DNA from: Conexibacter sp.
GTDB lineage: Bacteria; Actinomycetota; Thermoleophilia; Solirubrobacterales; Solirubrobacteraceae
Direction of reading: 5' to 3'
Assembly (NCBI GenBank): GCA_025964055.1
Contig: JAOPZP010000440.1
Span: 1 to 5,537, forward strand
Length of the DNA stretch: 5,537 nt
Positions 1-5,506 of the stretch are shown here, piece after piece. The notes under the pieces are model-generated. The model was not told the origin of the DNA, searched no databases, and saw only the letters and a program-made list of their open reading frames with translations. The position numbers and the translations under genes are program-made. Within the stretch, counting starts at the first letter, position 1. Each line of letters opens with the position of its first letter.

Positions 1-605
1 CCTTCGCGCACCGCCACCGCGGCGATCACCAGCGCGACCGCGGGATCGGCCCACCACCAGCCGAGTGCGGCGTTGGCGCCGAGGCCCACGAGCAGGCCGA
101 CCGAGAGGTAGGCGCAGAGCATGTTCTGGCGCCCTTCGCTGGCGGTCGCGGCGGAGCTGAGCGCCGCGCCGACGCGTGCCTTGGCCATGGCGAGCGGCGG
201 CATCGTCACGGCGGTCACGGCGGCCAGTCCGATGCCGACCCACGACACGCTCGGCTCGTCGCCGCCCCCCACCAGCGACCGCACCGCCTCGACCGCGACG
301 TAGGCCGCGATCACGTAGAACGACACGCCGATGAGCCGTTGGGCGCGCTGCTCGGCGCGCTCGGATGTGACGCGGCGCGCGGCGAACCGCCACAGCACGA
401 TGATCCCGGCCGCCGACTCCACGAGCGAGTCCGCGCCGAAGCCGACCAGCGCGACCGACGAGGCCGCGAGCCCGGCGAGGATCGCCACCGCCGCCTCGAG
501 GACGTGCCAGGCCACGCCGAACGCCGCCAGGAGCCGCGCCCGGCGCACCAGCGCGCCACGGTTCGGGACGCTCTGGACGATCGGAAGCACGGGCAGCGCG
601 CTCAC
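1..605 (-). CDS. CDF-like cation transporter, 5' part (runs off left edge)
   Basis: This is the first 201 codons of a polytopic membrane protein, read from GTG at 605 leftward; the C-terminus lies outside the window. About six hydrophobic segments are visible (near residues 26-46, 50-72, 92-112, 121-140, 163-183, 186-200), matching the six-helix core of the cation diffusion facilitator family, which exports divalent metals by proton antiport. Diagnostic strings are GFGADSLVES (55-63) in helix 2, and CAYLS (164-168) followed by GWWWADP (182-188) near helices 5/6. I recall this pattern from actinobacterial proteins annotated simply as 'cation transporter'. The classical HxxxD metal site of helix 2 reads G55-x3-D59, and no HxxxD is seen in helix 5, so the substrate is uncertain. 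A TTG at 632 is in frame, but GTG 605 is preferred because a TACGCT element sits 6 nt upstream. Divergent from the LamG gene across about 100 nt. Confidence 0.8.
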   Translation of the reverse strand, partial: MSALPVLPIVQSVPNRGALVRRARLLAAFGVAWHVLEAAVAILAGLAASSVALVGFGADSLVESAAGIIVLWRFAARRVTSERAEQRAQRLIGVSFYVIAAYVAVEAVRSLVGGGDEPSVSWVGIGLAAVTAVTMPPLAMAKARVGAALSSAATASEGRQNMLCAYLSVGLLVGLGANAALGWWWADPAVALVIAAVAVRE

Positions 606-611
606 CGTCCC

Positions 612-617
612 AGCGTA
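612..617 (-). promoter_or_regulatory. Candidate -10 of the CDF-like gene (leaderless)
   Basis: On the minus strand the hexamer TACGCT (TAnnnT) lies 6 nt upstream of the GTG start at 605, so transcription would begin at or next to the start codon. A GTGACG hexamer about 19 nt further upstream (637-642) is a weak -35 match. No Shine-Dalgarno is convincing. This is inference from spacing. Confidence 0.4.
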
Positions 618-693
618 CCTGGCATTGCTCAACGTCCGTCACAGGACGACCACCCTTGACTTCCGGCCAGTAGCGCGCTTCGTCGCACCGAGA

Positions 694-699
694 CATAGT
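694..699 (+). promoter_or_regulatory. Candidate -10 of the LamG gene (leaderless)
   Basis: CATAGT matches TATAAT at four of six positions and stands out in this GC-rich sequence. It ends 8 nt before the ATG at 708, and no Shine-Dalgarno lies between them. A TTGACT at 656-661 is too far away (32 nt) to serve as its -35. Confidence 0.35.
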
Positions 700-707
700 G
701 CACCACC

Positions 708-1496
708 ATGCTCCGGTTCCGTCGTCCTTCCCGTCGTGTCGCCCGTCTCGCGGTCGCGACCGCCTTCGCCACGGCGTTCGTGGCGCCGGCGTCCGCCTCG
801 GCCGGTGTCCTGGACTCGCTCTCGGGCTGGTGGCCGATGTACGAGGGTGGCGGCCAGACCGTGCACGACCTGTCGGGTCGGGGCAACCACGGCCAGCTCG
901 GCTCGAGCGCGGGCGCCGACGCCAACGATCCGACCTGGATCCGCGGCTTCCTGTTCGGCTCGGGCCTCCGGTTCGACGGCAACGACTTCGTCCGCATCCC
1001 CGACTCGCCCGCGCTGCGGACGCCGCAGATCACCGTCTCCTCGTGGGTGCGTGCGAGCCAGTCGCCCGGCGAGTACAAGTACATCCTGGGCAGGGGCGCC
1101 GACCGCTGCGAGTCGAGCTCGTACGCGCTGTACACGGGAGAGACCGGAGGCCTGCGCTTCTACGTGACCGACGTCACCGGTGCCGTCCGCGGCTCCGACG
1201 TGATCCCGGCCGCGACGATCTGGAACGGCAAGTGGCACCACGTGGCCGGTACGTGGGACGGCTCCGCCGCCAAGCTGTTCGTGGACGGCAGGCTCATCTC
1301 CAGTGCCGCGGGTGAGCCCGCGGCGATCGACTACACGCTGCCGACCGCCGGCGACACCGGCCTGGGCGGCTACCTCGGGACCTGCGACCTGTATTACACG
1401 GGCGACATCGACGACGTGGCCATCTTCAGCCAGGCCCTGCCGGTCGACCAGATCTGGTCCAAGGTCGCCGCGCTCTTCACCAAGCCGTTGCGGTAG
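708..1496 (+). CDS. Secreted LamG / concanavalin-like domain protein
   Basis: A 262-residue protein with an export signal: an Arg-rich start (R5, R6, R9, R10, R13), a hydrophobic Ala/Phe stretch at about 14-28, and an ASA|G cleavage site after residue 32. The paired arginines at 9-10 make Tat export possible, but the rest of the Tat motif is poor. The mature part is essentially one LamG/LamG-like jellyroll domain. It shows the opening 'HDLSGRGNHG' (53-62), 'LRFDGNDFVRI' (87-97), 'WHHVAGTWDG' (176-185), 'LFVDG' (190-194) and the closing 'GDIDDVAIFSQAL' (232-244). This fold binds carbohydrate or protein ligands, or acts as a structural module. No catalytic domain, LPXTG or membrane anchor is present, so the protein is probably released or loosely wall-associated. 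Two cysteines only (134 and 226) could form one disulfide. The ligand cannot be told from sequence. ATG at 708 is the start directly ahead of the signal peptide. Confidence 0.88.
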   Translation: MLRFRRPSRRVARLAVATAFATAFVAPASASAGVLDSLSGWWPMYEGGGQTVHDLSGRGNHGQLGSSAGADANDPTWIRGFLFGSGLRFDGNDFVRIPDSPALRTPQITVSSWVRASQSPGEYKYILGRGADRCESSSYALYTGETGGLRFYVTDVTGAVRGSDVIPAATIWNGKWHHVAGTWDGSAAKLFVDGRLISSAAGEPAAIDYTLPTAGDTGLGGYLGTCDLYYTGDIDDVAIFSQALPVDQIWSKVAALFTKPLR

Positions 1497-1524
1497 CACC
1501 CCACCGCGGCGTTGGCGCGGGCGG

Positions 1525-1561
1525 ACGGCAGCCGAGGGGCACGAAGCCTCGGAGGTGCCGT
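1525..1561 (+). terminator. Strong hairpin downstream of the LamG gene, possible terminator
   Basis: A two-part stem: outer ACGGCA (1525-1530) pairs with TGCCGT (1556-1561), and inner CCGAGG (1532-1537) pairs with CCTCGG (1547-1552). They enclose a 9-nt loop, with a 1/3-nt internal asymmetry between the stems. It begins 28 nt after the LamG stop, a reasonable place for a transcript end. There is no real U-tract (TCGTCTCG follows), so intrinsic termination would be imperfect; it may instead be a transcript-stabilising 3' structure. Confidence 0.45.
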
Positions 1562-1641
1562 TCGTCTCGCGCACCTTCCGCGCGTGCAGCTGCGCCGCAC
1601 GCTCCGCGCTCAGCCTTCACCAGGCCTTGATGTGCCGCGGC

Positions 1642-1647
1642 TACCGT
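1642..1647 (+). promoter_or_regulatory. Candidate -10 of the PAP2 gene (leaderless from GTG 1655)
   Basis: TACCGT is a TAnnnT hexamer followed by exactly 7 nt and then an in-frame GTG at 1655. This is the same geometry as at the adenosyltransferase gene. It overlaps the alternative GTG at 1646, so if it is the -10 then translation must start at 1655. No clear -35 is visible. Confidence 0.35.
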
Positions 1648-2521
1648 GCACCGGGTGCTGCGCCGTCCCCGACCTCCGCTGCTCCTGGCCCTCCTGTGCC
1701 TCGGCGCGCTGGCCGCGACCGGCGTGCTGGCCAAGCTCGTGCCGGTCACCCAGCAGGGCGACGCCCGCACGCTCAACGGGTTCCTGGACCTCAACGGCCC
1801 GCAGCTGAGCCCCGTGCTCAACGCCATCGCGCACCTCGCCGACCCGGCGCCCTACGCGCTGGTCGGCCTCGTCCTGGCGCTGGTCGCATTGGCCCGCGGA
1901 CGGTGGCGCGTCGCGCTGCTGATCCCGGTCGTCTTCGTGGTGTCGGGGGCGACGACCGAGGCCCTCAAGCTCGTGCTCGCGTCCCAGCGCGCGGACGAGT
2001 GGCTGGGCTCGCACGCGCACATCGGCGCCGCGTCGTGGCCGAGCGGGCACTCGACCGCCGCGATGACGATGGCGCTCTGTGCCGTCCTCGCCGCACCGCC
2101 GCGGCTGCGCCCGACGGTCGCCGCGCTCGGTGCCGCCTTCGCCTTGGCGATCGCCTACGCGATCCTCACGCTCGGCTGGCACTTCCCGTCCGACGTCTTC
2201 GGCGGCTACCTCGTCGCCGCGACGTACGTCCTGTTCGGGATCTCGGCGGTGGCCGCGGCCGACCGGCGCTGGCCCACGCGCCGCGGCGCGGAGGCCGTGA
2301 CGCACCCGGTCGACGTCGTCCCCGCCGTGGGCGTTGCCCTGCTCGCCGGTGGGGCGGCGATCGGCCTGGCGATCGCGCGCCCGCACGCGCTGCTGGGCTA
2401 CGCCGCGACGCACACGACCTTCGTGGCCGGCGCGGTCGCGATCGCGCTGCTCGCCACCGCGCTGGCGGGGGTGATGGCCACGGGCTTCCGCGCGTCGCGC
2501 GCACCCGCGGGCCAGTCCTAG
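1646..2521 (+). CDS. PAP2-superfamily membrane phosphatase
   Basis: A 291-residue polytopic membrane protein of the type 2 phosphatidic acid phosphatase superfamily, whose members dephosphorylate lipid phosphates or undecaprenyl pyrophosphate at the membrane. Phosphatase motif 1 is K108-x6-R115, but the usual Pro after the Arg is Ala. Motif 2 is complete: PSGH at 132-135, with H135 as general acid. Motif 3 keeps the nucleophile H179 and partner D183 in GWHFPSDVFGG, but the normal 'SR' five residues before the His is A172-I173. Hydrophobic helices flank these motifs, and two extra C-terminal helices (about 223-243 and 258-279) go beyond the six-helix core. Start is uncertain: GTG 1646 has no Shine-Dalgarno, and GTG 1655 in the same frame fits a leaderless promoter. 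Activity is plausible but not assured, and substrate is unknown. The stop overlaps the convergent adenosyltransferase stop. Confidence 0.88.
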   Translation: MHRVLRRPRPPLLLALLCLGALAATGVLAKLVPVTQQGDARTLNGFLDLNGPQLSPVLNAIAHLADPAPYALVGLVLALVALARGRWRVALLIPVVFVVSGATTEALKLVLASQRADEWLGSHAHIGAASWPSGHSTAAMTMALCAVLAAPPRLRPTVAALGAAFALAIAYAILTLGWHFPSDVFGGYLVAATYVLFGISAVAAADRRWPTRRGAEAVTHPVDVVPAVGVALLAGGAAIGLAIARPHALLGYAATHTTFVAGAVAIALLATALAGVMATGFRASRAPAGQS

Positions 2522-3114
2522 ACGCCCGCGGCGCCCTCGTCCGGACCGGCCGCGTCCGCGCCCGTCTGCGTCGCGCCCGGCTGCCACAGCGGCTCCTCGC
2601 CGCCGTTGGCCGCGCGGCTCAGGATGAACAGCAGGTCCGAGAGCCGGTTGAGGTAGCGCACGACCTCGGGGTTGCCGTCCTCGACCTGGATCGCGCGGCG
2701 CTCGGCGCGCCGGCAGACGGTCCGGCAGACGTGCAGGTGTGCCGCCGCCGGCGTGCCGCCGGGCAACACGAACGACTTCAGCGGCTCGAGCGTCGCGTTG
2801 ACCTCGTCGCAGGCGCCCTCCAGCCACGTCGTGTAGCCCTCGTCGACCCGCAGGCGCGCCCGGTCGCCGCCGTGGGGGACCGCGAGGTCGGCGCCCACGT
2901 CGAAGAGGTCGTTCTGGATCCGGCGCAGCCACTGCGCCTGCTGCGCCGGCAGGTCCGGCAGCGTCAGCGTGACGCCGAGGTGGGCGTTGAGCTCGTCGAC
3001 GACCCCGTAGGCCTCGATCCGCGGGTGCGTCTTCGGCACTCGGCTCATGTCGCCGAGGTGCGTCTCGCCCCCGTCGCCGAGCTTGGTGTAGATCCGGGTC
3101 AGGTTGACGGTCAC
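2518..3114 (-). CDS. pduO: PduO-type cob(I)alamin / cob(I)yrinic acid a,c-diamide adenosyltransferase
   Basis: This 198-residue cytoplasmic enzyme transfers the 5'-deoxyadenosyl group of ATP to Co(I) corrinoids, producing adenosylcobalamin. PduO-type family members are usually trimeric helical bundles of about 180-200 residues, so the length fits. Visible family signatures are the N-terminal ATP-binding segment RIYTKLGDGGET (7-18), then RVPK (25-28), VDELNAHLG (39-47, with the conserved Asp40), FVLPGG (115-120), the Arg-rich CRTVCRRAERR (130-140) and YLNRLSDLLF (154-163). The Phe before VLPGG matches the residue I recall as displacing the lower axial ligand. The last 25 residues are a Gly/Ala/Asp-rich tail without a recognisable domain. 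GTG at 3114 is chosen because it places the RIYTK motif at residue 7 and has TAGCCT 7 nt upstream. It is divergent from the cobalamin riboswitch operon and is not itself downstream of the riboswitch. Confidence 0.95.
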   Translation of the reverse strand: MTVNLTRIYTKLGDGGETHLGDMSRVPKTHPRIEAYGVVDELNAHLGVTLTLPDLPAQQAQWLRRIQNDLFDVGADLAVPHGGDRARLRVDEGYTTWLEGACDEVNATLEPLKSFVLPGGTPAAAHLHVCRTVCRRAERRAIQVEDGNPEVVRYLNRLSDLLFILSRAANGGEEPLWQPGATQTGADAAGPDEGAAGV

Positions 3115-3121
3115 AGAGCGC

Positions 3122-3127
3122 AGGCTA
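3122..3127 (-). promoter_or_regulatory. Candidate -10 of the adenosyltransferase gene (leaderless)
   Basis: On the minus strand TAGCCT (TAnnnT) lies 7 nt upstream of the GTG start at 3114, which would put the transcription start on the start codon. No Shine-Dalgarno precedes this GTG and no clear -35 is seen. Confidence 0.4.
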
Positions 3128-3162
3128 CCGGCGGCCGCGGGCCTCAGACGCCGGGCGCGCGG

Positions 3163-3168
3163 TACGCT
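3163..3168 (+). promoter_or_regulatory. Candidate -10 for the riboswitch operon
   Basis: TACGCT, identical to the hexamer proposed for the CDF-like gene, would place the transcription start near 3175-3177. That is just before the conserved 5' part of the cobalamin aptamer, as expected if the whole leader is transcribed. No recognisable -35 is present upstream. Confidence 0.4.
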
Positions 3169-3174
3169 TGGCGC

Positions 3175-3350
3175 CTGATAAGGGTCGGTGGTGAAGGGAA
3201 GCCGGTGCGACGCCGGCGCGGACCCGCCACTGTGATCGGGCGAGAGCCCCGCCGCACGCGCCGCCCGACGGCGCAGCCACTGGGCCGATGAGCCTGGGAA
3301 GGCGCGACGAGGAGAGGCCCGGAAGCCAGGAGACCTGCCTCCGACCGTCA
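3175..3350 (+). ncRNA. Cobalamin (adenosylcobalamin-type) riboswitch
   Basis: The leader carries the class hallmarks of the cobalamin riboswitch in order. GGTCGG (3183-3188) can close the domain with CCGACC (3341-3346). GGG (3196-3198) pairs with CCC (3223-3225) around the GCCGG/CCGGC stem (3201-3205/3213-3217). The conserved CCGCCACTGTGA run follows at about 3224-3235. A 7-bp variable arm is formed by TCGGGCG (3236-3242) and CGCCCGA (3262-3268). The GCCACTGGG...CCTGGGAAGGC region spans 3276-3303. The exact B12 box AGCCAGGAGACCTGCC is at 3324-3339. Binding of adenosylcobalamin by this family represses the downstream gene, usually a B12 uptake or synthesis gene. No T-rich terminator follows, so control is probably at translation initiation. 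Outer boundaries are approximate. Confidence 0.96.
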
Positions 3351-3359
3351 AGGACACAA

Positions 3360-3380
3360 CGCCCTCGCGGCAAGGGGTGG
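3360..3380 (+). promoter_or_regulatory. Shine-Dalgarno and possible sequestering hairpin (riboswitch expression platform)
   Basis: The ribosome binding site AAGGGGTGG (3372-3380) lies 7-10 nt before the ATG at 3388 and is the best in the window. CGCCCT at 3360-3365 can pair with GGGGTG at 3374-3379 (four G-C pairs and two G-U wobbles, or a U-A pair with a bulge) across a loop of about 8 nt. This would mask the ribosome site. It starts just after the aptamer, which is where a translational expression platform should sit. The ribosome site is seen directly; the switching role is inferred. Confidence 0.5.
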
Positions 3381-3387
3381 CACCCGC

Positions 3388-4548
3388 ATGAAGCACAAGA
3401 TCCTCGGCCTCCTGGTAGGAGGCCTCACGCTCGTGGCGACCACGGGCGCGGCACACGCGGCATCGGTCTCGGTCGAGATCGAGGGGCAGGCGCTGCAGTC
3501 GGCGCCCGTCACCGTCACCACGCCGGCGCACGTGACCAAGCCCGGCGGCATCGACTGCGACGGCACGACGATCGTCGGCGCACTCGAGGCGGCGACCGCC
3601 GGCGACTGGGCCGGCACGTACACCGTCGACGTGATCAAGGGCGAGGCCCATCCGTTCGGCCCCGGCGGCTCGTGGTCGTTCTACGTCAACGGCCGCTTCG
3701 TCAACGACCCGGGCTGCACGGCCGCGGTCAAGGACGGTGACAAGGTCCTGTTCTTCTGGAGCAGGGCCTTCGCGTCGGCCGGCTACGACGAGCCGGTGCT
3801 CCTCGATGTCCCGGCGACGCTGATCCCCGGCCAGGCGACGGCGGTCACGGTCCGCGAGAGCTCGACCTACTTCGGCCCGACGGGCTTCGACCCGGGCGTC
3901 ACGACGATCACGCCCTCGTCGGGCGCGACGGTCTCCGGCGGGAGCGCCCCCGCCGCCACCAGCACCGACGGCACCGGGCAGGTCACGGTGCCGGGCGGCC
4001 CCTACACGCTCGTCGCCACCAAGGACAACAGGGCGCCGGCGCGCATCGCCGGCTGCGCGACCACCGGCAGCGACGGGTTCTGCGGCACGACCGCGACGAC
4101 GCCGATCGCGACACCGGCCGCGCCATGCTTCACCCGCGGTGACGACGGCCTCTGCGGCTCGCCCGACAAGCGCGCCGCCAACGGCGCCTTCACCTCCGTG
4201 AGCGAGGGCAAGAAGTACAAGAAGGGTCAGGGCCCGCGCGAGCTCAAGGGCCACGTCGCCGACGAGCCGGCCGGCCTCGCCGACGTGCGCGTGCGCCTGA
4301 CGCGCAACGACGGCGGCCGGTGCGCGCGCTACGACGGCAAGCAGGAGCGGTTCGTGGCGCTGAAGAAGTGCGGCGCCGCCGGCGGCACGTACTTCTCGGT
4401 CGGGCCCAAGCAGGACTTCAGCTACCTGCTGCCGTCCAAGCTCGGCCCGGGGCGCTACGTGCTCGACCTGCAGGTGGTCGACAAGGCGGGCAACACGACG
4501 GCCGCCCTGGCCCGCGGCACATCGCGCGTGGTGTTCACCGTTGCCTAG
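3388..4548 (+). CDS. Secreted DUF4430 (transcobalamin-like beta domain) protein under B12 riboswitch control
   Basis: A 386-residue exported protein. The signal peptide (1-24) has KHK, a hydrophobic core and an AHA|A cleavage site. Residues about 26-125 form a DUF4430-type domain, recognised by DGTTIVGALEAAT (58-70) and then GGSWSFYVNGRF (93-104) and the 'VKDGDKVLFFW' end (114-124). This fold matches the C-terminal beta domain of intrinsic factor/transcobalamin. C57 and C110 could form a disulfide. An Ig-like stretch (about 136-212) follows, then two C-x8-C units, each with a GxDGxCG core (223-233 and 247-257). A final Ig-like domain contains YLLP (346-349), GRYVLD (355-360) and DKAGN (365-369). 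There is no C-terminal anchor, so it is probably released or held by partners. It is the first gene after the riboswitch; a corrinoid-capture role is inferred, not proven. ATG 3388 is supported by its ribosome site. Confidence 0.88.
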   Translation: MKHKILGLLVGGLTLVATTGAAHAASVSVEIEGQALQSAPVTVTTPAHVTKPGGIDCDGTTIVGALEAATAGDWAGTYTVDVIKGEAHPFGPGGSWSFYVNGRFVNDPGCTAAVKDGDKVLFFWSRAFASAGYDEPVLLDVPATLIPGQATAVTVRESSTYFGPTGFDPGVTTITPSSGATVSGGSAPAATSTDGTGQVTVPGGPYTLVATKDNRAPARIAGCATTGSDGFCGTTATTPIATPAAPCFTRGDDGLCGSPDKRAANGAFTSVSEGKKYKKGQGPRELKGHVADEPAGLADVRVRLTRNDGGRCARYDGKQERFVALKKCGAAGGTYFSVGPKQDFSYLLPSKLGPGRYVLDLQVVDKAGNTTAALARGTSRVVFTVA

Positions 4549-5506
4549 CGCCCGCGTCCGGCGCCGCCTGTCCTGCGTCGCCGCCGTCGCCCTCGCGGCG
4601 GCGGCGGTGGCCGGCTGCGGCCTGGGCGCGGGTTCCACGCCGGGCGAGACCCAGCTCCTGGTCACCAAGGACTTCGGCCACGACGGCATCGTGCAGACCG
4701 ACCACCCGAAGACGGACGGCTCGGACACCGTGATGCGCCTGCTGGAGCGCAACGCGCCGAAGGTGACGACGCGCTTCGGCGGCGGCTTCGTGCAGTCCAT
4801 CGACGGCACGAGCGGTGGCCATCAGAACGGCCGGCCGGTCGACTGGTTCTTCTCCGTCAACGGCATCCAGGCCGACAAGGGCGCGGCGTCGGTGCGCGTG
4901 CACCAGGGCGACCGCGTGTGGTGGGACTTCCACGACTGGGGCGTCACCGACCGCGTGCCGGCCGTCGTCGGGGCGTTCCCCGAGCCGTTCCTCCACGGGA
5001 TCGACGGGCGCCGGCTGCCGACGCGCGTCGAGTGCGTGGACCCCAACTCCGACGCCTGCGCCGCCGTGTACGACAAGCTCACGAGCCTCGGGCTCCCGGC
5101 CGCCAAGGGCGGCGTCGGCAACAGCTTCGTCCAGGACACGCTGCGCGTGCTCGTCGGCCCGTGGATCGCGCTGCGCGGCGAGACCACCGCCAAGCTGCTG
5201 GAGCGCGGACCGGCGATCAGCGGCGTGTTCGCCAAGCCCGCGACCGATGGCAAGTCCATCACCTTGCTCGACGGCCAGGGGAAGGCGACGCGGACGCTGG
5301 GCGCCGGGACCGGTCTGGTCGCCGCCACGTCGGTCACCCAGGACCGCAAGGGCGGCGCCGGCGGCGAGCCCGTCTGGATCGTCACCGGCACCGACGACGC
5401 CGGGATCGCCACGGCCGCCAGCGCCTTCGACGAGGGCGCGCTGGCCGGGCGCTTCGCGATCGCGCTGTCGGGCGGCAAGCCCGTGGCGCTGCCCGAGGTG
5501 CCGTGA
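4541..5506 (+). CDS. DUF4430 lipoprotein, probable corrinoid-uptake component
   Basis: A 321-residue lipoprotein. It has a basic start (R5, R7-R9), an Ala-rich core and the lipobox V-A-G-C, with lipidation predicted on Cys26. Residues about 36-132 form a second DUF4430 domain, shown by 'LLVTKDFGHDGI' (39-50), 'DTVMRLLERNA' (62-72), 'FVQSIDG' (83-89), 'DWFFSVNGIQADKGA' (101-115) and 'VHQGDRVWWDFHDW' (120-133). The remainder, about 134-321, is a second region I cannot assign. It begins 'VPAVVGAFPEPF' (139-150), has a Cys pair (165 and 173), and later 'VGPWIALRGE' (205-214) and 'WIVTGTDDAGIATAA' (279-293). The TTG at 4541 is the only start in frame ahead of the signal peptide. It overlaps the upstream stop by 8 nt, with a weak GGTG 7 nt before it, so translation is likely coupled. 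The protein is probably the membrane-tethered partner of the secreted DUF4430 protein and the importer. Confidence 0.88.
   Translation: MPSARVRRRLSCVAAVALAAAAVAGCGLGAGSTPGETQLLVTKDFGHDGIVQTDHPKTDGSDTVMRLLERNAPKVTTRFGGGFVQSIDGTSGGHQNGRPVDWFFSVNGIQADKGAASVRVHQGDRVWWDFHDWGVTDRVPAVVGAFPEPFLHGIDGRRLPTRVECVDPNSDACAAVYDKLTSLGLPAAKGGVGNSFVQDTLRVLVGPWIALRGETTAKLLERGPAISGVFAKPATDGKSITLLDGQGKATRTLGAGTGLVAATSVTQDRKGGAGGEPVWIVTGTDDAGIATAASAFDEGALAGRFAIALSGGKPVALPEVP

Noticed and set aside
656..661. TTGACT as a -35 box for the LamG gene.
   Set aside because: No good -10 lies 16-19 nt downstream, and the CATAGT near the start codon is 32 nt away.
1610..2932. A 440-codon minus-strand open frame antisense to the PAP2 gene.
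   Set aside because: Arg/Gly-rich composition, no recognisable motif, and overlap with two confidently identified genes.
1303..3291. A 662-codon plus-strand open frame across the LamG end, PAP2 gene and adenosyltransferase region.
   Set aside because: It reads out of frame with the recognised PAP2 gene and antisense to the adenosyltransferase, with extreme Arg/Pro/Ala content and no domain.
3376..3386. GGGTG-G-CACCC palindrome overlapping the ribosome site, as an operator.
   Set aside because: The halves are separated by one base, so it cannot form an RNA hairpin. It is too short to support an operator call beside a riboswitch that already explains regulation.
4595..4612. GCG/GGC-rich near-repeat suggesting a microsatellite.
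   Set aside because: It encodes the Ala-rich hydrophobic core of the lipoprotein signal peptide; codon bias explains it.
2518..4809. A very long minus-strand open frame extending the adenosyltransferase upstream through the riboswitch and antisense to both DUF4430 genes.
   Set aside because: Only the last 198 codons match a protein family. The upstream part is Arg/Ala-rich low-complexity sequence typical of a GC-rich antisense shadow, and it crosses a well-supported riboswitch.
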